Assembly: GCA_963921825.1 (NCBI GenBank) | Contig: OY997588.1 | Location: 124,961,203 to 125,025,202 of the forward strand | Reading direction: 5' to 3' | Source of the DNA: Erodium maritimum | Taxonomy: Eukaryota; Streptophyta; Magnoliopsida; Geraniales; Geraniaceae | DNA length: 64,000 nucleotides | In this document: positions 36,504 through 47,647 of the stretch, piece by piece | How positions within the stretch are numbered: position 1 is the stretch's first letter | Layout of the letters: every line of letters begins with the position of its first letter | Program-made: the position numbers and the translations under genes | Notes under the pieces: generated by a model | What the model was told of the DNA's origin: nothing | What the model saw: only the letters and a program-made list of their open reading frames with translations | Databases searched by the model: none

Positions 36504-37537
36504 CATTGAAAAGAAAAAAAATTGATAGTTTTGTGTCTGGTTTGGGTATGTTCTTTGTGATTCATTTGGGAAATAGTGTGGTTTTGTGTTTGATTTTATT
36601 AATTTTGTATTGAGGGAGTTGTTGATTTGATTCATTCAAGAATGAATTTTGATTTTTTTTTCTTGAGAGAGCAATTTATATATTTGGGAGTGTACATTGT
36701 GTGTCTGTATACCTACCTTAAACAAAAGGGTGATTTGGGACAGTTGGATTGATGTTATAATGATATTTCCTTGTCCTATATCATTGAATAGAAACTTTTT
36801 CTTTCTTTTAAGAACCTTATTTACCTCTAAACAGTTCAGTATGTTGTTCATGAGTTACATGGGACTGCAGCTGTGATGTACATTCAGATAGTAACATGGG
36901 ACGTTTTAGATCTTCAATGTACATTCTCTAAAATATTAGGTACATACTAGAGTACACATGAAAGCTAAATGAAACCGAATTGACAGGAACAAATTTGATC
37001 CATTCATGGGTTTTTTCTGATGTGATAGGAGAATGTTTCCATGGGTCACCAAACATCCTAATCTTAACAAAAACATCATTTTCTAAATGTGATCCGACAT
37101 GTTCAAATACTTTAATCTCAGTTAAGATTGTTCTGGTTAATTCTCAACTAATTAAGATTGTGTGTAAATTTATACATGAATAATAAAGATGCATACTGAC
37201 AATGTGCTTTATATAAATTACATGAATACGTAAATAACTCATTCGACAAAATAAGTTTTGAGGATAATCGCAAAAAAAGGCAGTGTGATTGACTCATTTT
37301 ACAAGTTGGCACCTTATACTAAGAAGTGATGCAAGTTGAAAATCGAACCACATAGTATCGACTTGCAACAATTTTGAGTACAAGATACAAACCTTACAAC
37401 CGTTTTTTTAGCAATAAACCCTAAGTTTAAAGTTCACTTAGTTTAATAGGGCACAATTTCAAATCTTTGATCAACCAGTCGCTCAAGAGTCAAAACGCCG
37501 AGTAAAATTTGATGATATGAAAAATAATTAAAATCGT
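36504..37537. other. Intergenic region between convergent genes
   Basis: About 1 kb separates the stop of the acidic-protein gene (+) from the stop of MATE gene 1 (-). It contains both 3' UTRs and AT-rich DNA, and no further gene or clear repeat is visible. Confidence 0.5.
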
Positions 37538-40500
37538 TCACTCATTTTCTCTCTGATTGGAGCTTTCTTGAGATTCTTCGGTAGGCTTCAAAAACCATTT
37601 ATTTAAACGCTCTGTTGCTCTGATCACCTGTACAAGATAGAGAATAAAAAAATACCCATCACTATGAATGGTGAAATTCACATTATCACCTATAGAAAGA
37701 AACAAGACCATATGATTCGAAAGCCTACTTAATTTTGTAGTTCTCTGAACCTTACCTGTTCATCCCAGTTGATTCGTGTAGTTATATAACCAAGCACAAG
37801 AGTCTGCATAACAACTCCAAGTAGCATTCCAATCCATATGCCCTGTGATATTAAACAACCAAAGGTATGTATAGTTTGTCTTCTTGAGAAACTCTGTTCT
37901 AATATCTACTATCGAATGAATGGTGAATCCGTTTTGAAATCGTCTACCTTGTACCCAACCACCGAGCGTATGCTTCACAAAAATTACACAAGGAACAGTA
38001 CAAATTTATGGTAAAATGCCCGCCCGTAGTCCAACGAATAAAGTACATTGTCCGTATTAAGGATTGTGACTTACCCAATACCGTCTTTTTATCTGGTAAT
38101 TATTTAATTGTATGAAGGCATAAGTTCAAAACTATCCCTTGCTAGAAAGGGAACTCTATTTTTTGCCACTTTTTTTTTTTTTTGATAGATGATGGTTTTG
38201 TTGAATATTTTGAATTACAAAGAATGTAAACCAAAAGTGAGTGATGCAACTCAAAAATGAGGATCTACTCGAAGACCTTAAGAAACACAAGGTATTGCAA
38301 AAACACAACAATCTTGATGACTTGTCGAGCAAGCAACCCAACACCAGAAATATAAACGCTCGATGGGTCAATCCCAAACCCGACATTAACCCAACAAAGA
38401 GTTGATAAAGATCAAAGAAATCCGACATAAGTTGAGGGAAGGTCAAAGAGGCTCAACTGAAGTTGAAGGTTGAACCCGGATTTCATAGACTCAAGTTCAA
38501 TTGCTTACCAATTAAACAAGTGAGCGTAGATTAACAAACTATATTATCGATCACCCAACACGAGTGAGCTATTAAAAGAGAGAAACAACACTTATTTGAT
38601 GCAAGAAACGAGTACCTTAACTTGAAGATGAGCAACATAGCCAAGCAAAACTCCAACCGGAATCCCAATCCCATAGTAGCAACCCAAGTTAACATATGCA
38701 ACTGTACTCTGTAGACCGGACCCAACAGCAACCCCTGATGAAATTAAAAAATTTATATGAGTTTTGAACCCAAAACGAGTACAATGTCAGGGACAAGACC
38801 ACCGACCGAAAAGACTAGTCCATCAGATTATAGATTATACCTGAGAGTACCGGATAACCACTGTTGAGTAGTACAGAAAATGCTAGCAAGACCGAGAGGC
38901 TCGAAACCGATTCCACAACTTGCTGGTTAGTTGTGAATAAGTGACCAATCTTGGATCCAAATACCAAACAAAGAACCCAAAAGAAGATTCCCATGATAAG
39001 AGAAGTACTCAAGATAACTTTAATGGAGAATTTGGCAGCTTTAGCGTCTCCTCTCCCCAATTCATTGCCTACCCTCACACTGTATATACAACATTTGACA
39101 TAAACCATCATTGTAATAGATCATCAAACAGCTCTATTTTCTAGATTAGGAATTGTAAAAAACATACTACCTTTGGGTTAGGAATTGTAAAAAAATTTAT
39201 TCTTGAGATAGAAAGTGATAACATAAGTTAGGAAGTGATGACGAAAGGTCAGATATATTAAGAATCGATGTTATCCTATAAAAAAAGCACTCACCTAGCT
39301 GAGACCAAGAAGCCGAGACAGAACATAAACTCCAAGGCAGTGATGTTGAGGCTGCACCACAACCATCTCAAGTCAGAATTAAGATCCTTTACAGCCCGAA
39401 AGGGTTTAAAACAACTTACCAGACGGAGAAGGCAGATATAGCAACTGATGCATTCTTCATGTACCCTGCCAAAATAACTAGCACGGCATTGTACCATAAC
39501 TCCAAGCTGTTGACTCAAACGAACCCCAAAACATTATGAATGATAAAGAGTAGGGAAAACTCCAAAAACTCTCCATGTTCTATGAGAAATGTACTCGCCT
39601 GTGTTCTATTAACTCTGTTTCCCACCTATCTTTTCACCTTCATTTCACAAATCCAAACTGTTATTGACTTTTGTTTCACGTTTTAAATGTAGCTTTTTCA
39701 ACCATTGATAGCTTCTAAAGTACAGCAACGTAAGTCTTACTTAAAATAACGTTAGTTTCTACACCAGAACCTATCAATCTTTTTTTTTAAAGTAGTTGGT
39801 ATGAAGTGAAACCAAAGTCAAGGACAGTTCAACCGTTTGCATTGCAGTTAGTTTTTCCGTGAAAAGTCCAAAATACCCTTATGTGTCTAGTTCTATACAA
39901 GGATTGATAAGGACAGTTTGGTAATTAAAAACTAACTAAAATCTAACATTGATAAATAATAAAAATCAGAATACTTGAGAATTTTGCATAGAACATGGGG
40001 AGTGAGAATATGATAAACTTACCAAAGCATGACTCCGGAGGATAAGGAGAGCTTGAGGACAGGAAGTAAATCAGTGAAGGCAGCTAAAGTAAAGCCTTTC
40101 CATGTGTCGGGGCACCACCCTCCGAAGATGTAGACAAACTCTCCGACGACCACCAACCAGTTCGATATGGTGAGAGCGCCCATCGCTCCGGGGACGCCCA
40201 AGTCGAGCTGGATGACCAAAAGCCATGACAGGAAGAGGTGGAAGACGAAGGAACATAAAGAGAGCCACCCGACGACGAGGTTCTTTTGCTGTGCCTGCAA
40301 GAACTGTTGGACGGTGAAGCTGAAGACGAAGGAGAAGATGACGGGGATGAACCAGATGGAGATGTATCCAGCGGCTGCTGCTATGTCTGCTTCCTCGTCG
40401 AGCAGCTCGAATATGAACTTGGAGAAGACGAAAAGGGGGACCAGGATGAGTGCAGCGGTTAAGTTGATGATCCATGAACGTTGTAGGTAGATCCCTAGCA

Positions 40501-43500
40501 TGTGGTGATGTTTTGCTCCGTATGCTTGCCCGCACAGAGTTTCTGTGGCACTTGACATGCCCAACTGCAACATTATCATTTTTTTTTTTGGATAAGCTCA
40601 GAAAACTTTATTATAAAAAAAAACCAAGCAGGATCGATCAAGAACACAACCATAATAAGAGAGCTCTTGTATGGAATTGCGGGAACAATTTCCGAAAAAG
40701 AACAAACCATACATAAAAAATAAACAGGCCGATGAATGGTGACTCATCAAACCAGAAGGCACACGAGATCAGCCATCAGTGACCCATTCTTCACCTTCTG
40801 AAGTTAAGATCGGGTCATCAAAGGCTTTAACTGCAATACTATCATTATCACACACTTTTTTTTTTGTATGAGCTGAAGTGGTCGATCGTGTGCACTTACA
40901 CTTTCATGAAATGGTGTTATTGTCCCTGTGTGGTAAACAGAGATAATTTTAACTACCTAAGTTATGTGTTCTTTATAAGGATGATTGAGCAAAAGGGTTT
41001 TGGGGCGAGGTCATGTTGTCTCTGTGTTTTGTGGTTGTGTGGTGGTGGTCGTCTACGCGTCGGTATCGTTTCATTTGCTACAAGGAGAAAGCTTATGCGT
41101 AGACGTGTGAGGGTCTTTGTGATGCGGTGTTTCTCTCGTTTTGTGTAAAACGGGCCACTTATATTGAGGAAGACTTACACAACCGAAAAATTAACAACTA
41201 AAAAATTAACCTTGTTAATTGAGTGTGATAATAACTTTTATAAGTAACTCTTTATTTTTATATTTTTCGGATGTGGGTTCAATGTCCATCCACTTTCAAT
41301 GTGGGACACATAATTTAACACCCTCTCACATGTAAGATAGACATTTATACGCGGGTCATAACATGAATAAACATTTGCATATGGATCGGAGACCACATGG
41401 TGGAGGTAACAAGCAGGTCGTGGGCCGAAGTAGCTTTAATCTATATTGTATATTAAAAGAAAATAACACTGTAGTGCACTCGCCATATCCAGACTCAACA
41501 GTCGCAAATCACGCGCCAGACTCGCGCTTACTCGCTTAGCTTGCCTGCATTCTTTTTTGTTTGATTTTGATTTTGCCTGCATTCTTTTTTGTTTGACTTT
41601 TGATTTACTTTCAACATTTGTTTTCTACTCAGACACAATCTCTCAACCTTCTTCAATCTCAATTGCAATCAGACACAATCTCTCAACCTTCTTCAATCTC
41701 AATTGCAAAAGATTTGTTTCCTACCCTCAACCCTTTTCAATCTCAATTGCAACAGATTTTTCTGTGTTATTTGTTCTTCGTCACTACCACCTCGAGGACG
41801 GCGAACAGATTGGGGATTTCGGGCTCCGTCAAACGTTGAGTTGCTGGGGAGAAGAGGAATCGAGGTGATTTTTCAATCCCGCTTCTTATAATTTAACTTA
41901 TTCTCTTATTTTCCCTAAACTTTCAATTTCCATGCGAGTTTTTGTGATCGATTGATGTGAACGTTTGGTTTGTGCGAGATGACGCAGGCAAATGACTTTG
42001 TCTATATAACGGTGCTGGGTGATTCAAGGTATTTGCAGGAAAAGGGAGGCATTTGTTTTCGATTCAAGGTACTAATTATTGATCTTTCTGTATATAGAGC
42101 GAAAGGAGATCTGTCGTGTTTCTTATGAAGTCTTGGTCTCTGATTTTGGGTTCCAACACATATATTACGGGTCTATATCATTGACATTCCCGCGAAAGGT
42201 ATTATTATGTACTTTTTACGTGAGTTTTTGTTGTGCCCATTACCGTGGCTTTTGGATCATGTCTTACCTTCAAAACTCTTCATATGTGTGGATTTGTATA
42301 ATTCTATTGAACCAAGTTTAGATTAGTCAGTATTAGATTATGTCTTTTTTTATGATCATGAAGATACTATGGCACTTATTTTTGCTTCTTATTGAATCAG
42401 GTGTTAAATTAACCAATGTCTAATTCTGTCTTTTTTTATAATCATGGAGATACTATGGTAATTGTTTTTGCTTCTTATTGAATCAGGTGTTCATGAGCTT
42501 AAAATGAGCTATCTGCTCATTTTCATTGTGCTTTATTGTTTGTTCTTGCGAAATGATATTTTAATTATAGATTTTTGTGGCAGACCTTCTCCACTCTATG
42601 GTAAAATTTCAACAATGTGGTGTTCTACCCTTTTTGCTCTAATCACTCCATCACTTCATTTTTTTTTCAGTGCGCTATATTGACACTGCACATATATAGG
42701 GTTTCTGTTCACAAATACAAAATTTACATCATAATTTGCACCCTCCAAATCTGTAAATTTTATTGGATTGAATAGTAGCACTGCAAATTTTTAGTGTTAA
42801 TGTTGCACATGGCAAAAGTAATGCAATTATGGAGTGGTTGGAGCAAAAAACAGCAGAACACTAAAATTTTATTGTTTGTAATATGGTTGGAGAAGCTCTT
42901 GGACTGTCCAAGATATTGGTATTTTGAATTGTGGTATTCTATACATCGTATATAACTTTTATTCTGTTTTTAGAAATGAATTGAATTTATAATCAATCAT
43001 CTATCTGTTTTGCTTTTATGGTGATTTAATTCAATTTTGTGTTTTGGCGTTATGGGTAGATGACCGAGCCAAAGGTGAGTCGAGATTAGAGTTGCTTGGA
43101 ATTTTGTTCAATTCTTCCAACTTTTGCTGCCCATTGTATAAAAAAAATAGGAGCAAGGATTAAGGTATGGACTCATTCAATTTTCATTATTTGACCAAGT
43201 TAAAGATCTTATCTCTGAATCACGAGTGGCGTGCTACAATGGATAGGGAATGCGTGAAGGTTTTTAGTGTGGTTTAGCTGAAGCTTTTTGTTGGACCAGC
43301 ATCTAAATCTGAGACTATAATTTTAGAATGAAAAGATAAATGTTTAACAAAATGCTTAGAATTAGGCCTTATTACCTCTGAATATGAGTAGATATCACCA
43401 AGCTGAAATAATGGGGGTGAAATGCATATTCTCTTTTTTTGAAAGCTTGTGATAGAGATTGGATATATGACATGGTTATAAACACATTGATACTAACATA

Positions 43501-46087
43501 TTCTCCGTCTTTCTGTTTTATTTTAATTCTGTTTCATGTCAATTAAAAGTGGAATATTGATTTTAGTAAGGTGATTCTGCTAATTTTGCAGTCAAACTAC
43601 AAGAAGATATCACTTCCAGCACAGAAGAAGATTTAATTTCTCCTGCTGATTATGATTAATGGTCAATTATGCTTGCATTCTCCAAATCTGCAAAGAAATT
43701 TGAGTTTTATCATATAGATAGAGTAGAGTTTCGCGAATGGGAGTCGAGAGTTTTTCAGCTTGTGATTATTATGTTGTGTTATGTTTTAGATTGAACTTTG
43801 ATAGCATGAATTTGACATTGTTTTGTTGATTATGATACATTTGGGATATCTACTATCACCTATCTGTTATCTTTTATTAGATTTAGATTCCATGTCGCAT
43901 CATATCAATTTATTTAAAGCTCAAACTTTTATAATTTTTATTTCATCATTTCCGGGTTACCTTTCTCTTGTGAATATGTTTACTGATATGATTTGTTTTG
44001 AGGTTCAAGAATCGTTATGATTTCTTATTATCTTTTCCGTAATCGATATTGACACCGTCTTTGACACCACTTAATTTATATATATTGATTATGAGTTTGT
44101 GCTTTATTAATTTTTTCACATGGCCGAATCTTGATTAGAAACTACAATGATATTTGCAAGTCTTATCCTATATGTTCTTTATTTTCAAACCTGATTGGCA
44201 CTGCATTTAAATCACGTTTATGTGAAAATGATCAATTGGAATGAACATGGTATTACTATGGGGTGTCTGAAGTGTTTGCATGAGTTAAATTTTGCTGAGA
44301 TGAACATTAACTTGTTTGTAAATGTGGTGAAAAGGCGTCTCTATTACTATAATAAAATTGTGAATAATTCATTTTCGTCATTGGGTTTGAAGGCTATAAT
44401 GATTTGAAGGTTGGTTTTTGGTATTTATGTGGTCTGAAATTTTATTATGTTGTAATGATTCAAATATATTATTTTGGGGAAGGCTCTTGATCTCTCATGT
44501 ACAGTGTAAGAGTTCTACCATTGAATTGCTTGATGATCCGGAGTTTTGTTTAAATCTCTGTTTACCTATAGGATAGTGAGAGGAAAAGGAACTGTAGAAA
44601 ATAGATTTGGTTGTTGTGCATCATTTGTTATTTTTCTGTCACTATTTTTTTTAGCAACCATACATGATAGTGGAGTTTTTTTTACTACTTTTTGTCTTAT
44701 TTCTCTTTAGAGGTTCATAAGTTATGCCTTGAATGATTTGCTTTGGTTTTTAAAAATATAGTCAAGTTGAGAAATTGATCTATTCAAGCATTGTTTCATG
44801 GTACCGGTACCCAAATGTTCTGAAATAGAGATGGCTAAGTTAGAGTTCTCTTAATTTTGCGTCTGATGTAATCGATGACTTATTCTCCTAATATACACTG
44901 AGTTCTCACACCAAGCACCGCGCAACGCGCGGTGCACCCACCTAGTACCATGCTAAAGCTAATATAACCCAAAATCTCGAACTCGTAGGTGGAGACACCA
45001 ATATGCTTATCAAGTGGTCAATTTGTTTATGCACTTTTAATATGGGACACATACTGTAACACTTCCTCTGTAGGACTGGACATTTACACATGGGTCATAG
45101 TAGGGATGAAAATCTGCATATAAACCGGAGACCACATGGTAGAGGTGATAAACGAGTCACATGGTAGAGGTGAGTCGAACTAACTCTCATACCATGTTAA
45201 TTTTGTGTGGAACACACCACTTATATCGAGTCAGGTTATCACAACCGAAATGTTAACCTTGTTATTTAGGTGTAATCCTAATCTTTATAAGTAACTCTTT
45301 ATTATTATATTTTCCCGATGTGGGTTCAACGTCCATAGACTTTTAATGTGAGACACATATTTCAATACATTTGGTTTTTGGATCGTGATTTTGTTGGTGT
45401 CTCTGGTTGTTGTCGTCTCCGGAAGCTTGTGGTGGTGCCTTATTCTGTCCCTAACAACATTTTCGTGCATCGGTTGCAAGTAACGAGGACGGTGTTTCAC
45501 TTCCGTGCCTTGTGATGTTGTTTATCCCAAATGTTGTTGGGATTACGCAACATGTGTCTATTGTTTCGAGCCATGTAGGCCTCTGTTGCATTATCATTTG
45601 GTATGCAACAGAGGCCATTATTATATTACTAGATCTCGGTTCAAGCTTCTAATTAATTTGGTCCTTTAATAAAGATATCATCTGATTATAGCATGTTAAA
45701 TAGGGTCCATTATTATATTACTATTAGGAAGAACAATACAATTACGTCCACAAATATTCAATGAATAGTAGCAGATAAAAAAGAAGTTAGGCTGTATCAA
45801 CAATATATATCACAAGCGTACGTACGTGTGTTGAGTGAGTTGAATTAAGATAGGAAATGACTTACAAAAATACCATTAGCAAAGCGGAGAGAAATGACTT
45901 GAGCAAGAGCATAACCAGCGAGCTCAATGGCACCAACATGTCCGATAAAAGCTTGAGTCACTATAAGTATCCCGAAAGACGTCACTTTTGACAACATTGC
46001 CGGAAACGTAATCTTCCATATCTTCCTCGACTCCTCCAAAACCCGACCTTTCAGATCCGAATCCTTAACCAGTAGCCTCTCATCCAT
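37538..46087 (-). CDS. MATE (DETOXIFICATION-type) transporter 1, 8 exons, 480 aa
   Basis: Exons on the minus strand are 46087-45866, 40564-40023, 39506-39420, 39351-39295, 39079-38841, 38734-38616, 37842-37756 and 37627-37538. All are GT-AG and give 480 codons. The protein has the MATE family length and about 12 membrane helices. Family hallmarks are ITFPAMLSKVTSFGILIVTQ and FIGHVGAIELAGYALAQ in helices 1-2, LGMSSATETLCGQAYGAKHH after helix 2, LQAQQKNLVVGW, LELWYNAVLVILAGY, VRVGNELGRGDAKAAKFS and VAVGSGLQSTVAYVNLGCYY. MATE proteins export organic cations, flavonoids, hormones or citrate in exchange for protons or sodium at the plasma membrane or tonoplast; the substrate cannot be inferred. 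It is a tandem paralog of the gene at 58698-62067. Intron 1 is 5.3 kb because of insertions, and a duplicated acceptor lies in it. A plant DTX20s-like subgroup is my best guess. Confidence 0.9.
38170..38527 (-). mobile_element. tRNA-headed SINE-like element in MATE1 intron 6
   Basis: On the minus strand a tRNA-like head carries box A-like TTAATTGGTAAGC (38515-38503) and box B-like GGGTTCAACC (38477-38468). It is followed by a body of about 270 bp and an A tail (plus-strand T run 38170-38183) preceded by CCATCATCTATC, a LINE-like 3' end. No target duplication was recognised, so SINE status is probable but not proven. Confidence 0.5.
39549..40009. mobile_element. MITE in MATE1 intron 2
   Basis: The arms share CTCYCCATGTTCTATG in inverted orientation (about 39571 and 39987-40002). 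The flanks ATGATAAAG (39540-39548) and ATGATAAAC (40010-40018) form an 8-of-9 target duplication. The right copy lies only a few bases inside the intron from the exon 2 donor at 40022-40021. Confidence 0.55.
40581..40828 (-). mobile_element. 5'-truncated retroposon at the MATE1 exon 2 acceptor
   Basis: A minus-strand insert with an A tail (T run from 40581) is flanked by an 18-bp duplication with 16 matches: AACTGCAACATTATCATT (40563-40580) and AACTGCAATACTATCATT (40829-40846). A second copy of the same family, sharing GATAAGCTCA near the tail and CATCAGTGACCCA and TTCACCTTCTGAAG further in, is at 46691-46908. It is non-coding, probably the 3' end of a LINE. Confidence 0.8.
41134..45369 (-). 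mobile_element. TRIM-like small LTR element, split by a Helitron (fossil)
   Basis: Two related segments, about 45369-45195 and 41330-41134 (minus order), behave as LTRs. Both contain GAACCCACATC near the start, AAGAGTTACTTATAA in the middle and ATATAAGTGG near the end. Next to the first, the minus strand reads TGGTATGAGAG, a slightly altered tRNA-Met primer site. Before the second is GTGAGAGGG, a purine-rich tract. The short internal part has no coding sequence, as in TRIMs. The Helitron 41440-44945 lies within it. Confidence 0.55.
41440..44945 (+). mobile_element. Non-autonomous Helitron in MATE1 intron 1
   Basis: The 3506-bp element starts TCTATATTGTATATTAAAAG after an A and ends CACCCACCTAG before a T, matching the Helitron rule (5' TC, 3' CTRR, insertion between A and T). 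Eleven bases before the end is a perfect 8-bp hairpin CACCGCGC-AAC-GCGCGGTG (44916-44934). No Rep/helicase is encoded. The interior contains gene-like pieces: a duplicated 40-bp segment near 41633-41705, a short start exon MTEPK with a GTGAGT donor at 43060-43080, and a terminal-exon-like segment at 43591-43659. Confidence 0.85.
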
Positions 46088-46690
46088 AGCAACACAAATA
46101 CACAGTTAATTTGCTTGCCTTTTTATATATATATTTTGCTATATCTTCATCTGCCAGTCAAACCAGTTTCAATCCTCTATACAATTTACAAGTGATAATG
46201 TTTGTGTAATTAGAGTTCAAAGTCTGATTAGACCTGAGGTTGGAGAAGGTTTTAAACATTACAAGTGATATTAGGATTGGAGGTGAAGGAGCCAACAAGT
46301 TGCTTAAATAATAACCATGCAGAGCTGAGAGCTGGTAGTTGAGAAGTCCAGCACGTGGAGGACCACATCGTTATTATTGTACCGCGAACTGACAAGAACA
46401 CTTATTATGTTTGTTGAACTTTTGTCTTGGCCTACATAGACCAACTACATTATGGGTATTGGCTTCTTTTTTATCTATCGGATCCACATCTCCTTATAGA
46501 TCAAGTAAATAATTTTCGTTATAAGATTTTGCCACACAATCTGAATGTCGAAAAATTATCATCCTTTTCAAAAATATTGAAAATATCTTTGAATAAAAAT
46601 ATATCAGAAAAACAAATCTAATTTTGTGTAAGGTAACTATAAATTTTAACATTGTTATGGATGATGGTACTGTGGAAATGATATACATAT
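46088..46690 (-). promoter_or_regulatory. Upstream region of MATE gene 1
   Basis: About 600 bp between the MATE1 start codon and the LINE fragment. TATATATATATT at about 46124-46136 lies 40-50 bases before the ATG and may be a TATA-like element. No other gene is seen. Confidence 0.3.
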
Positions 46691-46908
46691 ATTTTTTTTA
46701 GATAAGCTCAATAATTGTTTTTAGAAAAAATAATTAGATCCAAGAAGGATACAACCAAAGACAATCATTACAGGAGAGCTCTCAAAAGTAGCTGCAGGAA
46801 CAAAACTCAAAACAAAAATAAAAATGGATCGCAAAATCAATCATCAGTGACCCACTCTTCACCTTCTGAAGCCAAATTCGGATCATCAAAAGGTTTAGCG
46901 GAATGAGC
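46691..46908 (-). mobile_element. Second copy of the retroposon family seen at 40581-40828
   Basis: The segment starts with a T run (A tail in minus) and GATAAGCTCAATAATTG, and shares CATCAGTGACCCACTCTTCA with the other copy. Its outer end is cut by the copia LTR at 46909. Confidence 0.7.
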
Positions 46909-47287
46909 TGTAGGAATTTAAGATCAATTTTATGAACTTTGATGCGGAATTGAAGACGAACATTAAAACTCAATTTAATTCAACCATATCAATCTATACT
47001 TCTATAATACGAACAAGAAGAATTAAATACGTATATGACATACCCGATTCCATGCTTTCCTTTGACTCTTGAACCTTGAGTGTTTTTCTTCTCTCTCTCC
47101 TTTCTCTTTTCTATTCTCTGTAATGGTTCAGAGATTGGTTTCTGTAACTATTTCAATTAGGGAGAGAGAAGGGAATTAAAACCCCCAATAACCAACTCAT
47201 CTTTTGGGCTCAACCACCATAACATTGGGCTTCCTTAATTGAATGATTATTTAGTACATGGGCCACTAATTCAGAAATTAATTAACA
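46909..47287 (-). repeat. 3' LTR of the copia element
   Basis: It starts TGTAGGAATTTAAGATC and ends AAATTAATTAACA in plus orientation, and is 379 bp, the same as the other LTR. Confidence 0.9.
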
Positions 47288-47647
47288 ATCTCCCACTTGG
47301 CCCATGATACGACTTGATGATTCAACATTAATCAACTCATACGTGCACATATTGACTATGTAGAATCATTTAGTCATCTTTAACTGAATTAATTAATAGG
47401 GATCATGGTGGTTTCAAGTTACTTTATCAACGAGATCCCTCCCATGTATCACACTATTAACATAATCCAAGTAAACAATAATTAAGGAACAGTGTAATCC
47501 TTAAATTTTCATATACCAATCAATGTATACACCATGATGTGAAAATTAACGAATAAGCAAAACATGACTTTAATTGAATTCACATAAATTTATGTCATGA
47601 TTCTAAAATGAGCAATATACCAATCATTGTATATACATACATCACAA

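Noticed and set aside
38010-38110. A third SINE-like head in MATE1 intron 6 (TAGTCCAACGAATAAAG ... AAGTTCAAAACT)
   Set aside because: The boxes are too far from consensus and there is no A tail or target duplication, so it was not listed as a feature.
43823-44407. Short AT-rich frames inside the Helitron considered as small genes
   Set aside because: No conserved motif, AT-driven composition and no splice context; they look like 3' UTR or intron DNA within the Helitron.
44480-44570. Possible tRNA-like sequence near GTTCTACCATTGAATTG
   Set aside because: No cloverleaf can be built and box B is missing. It lies inside the Helitron.
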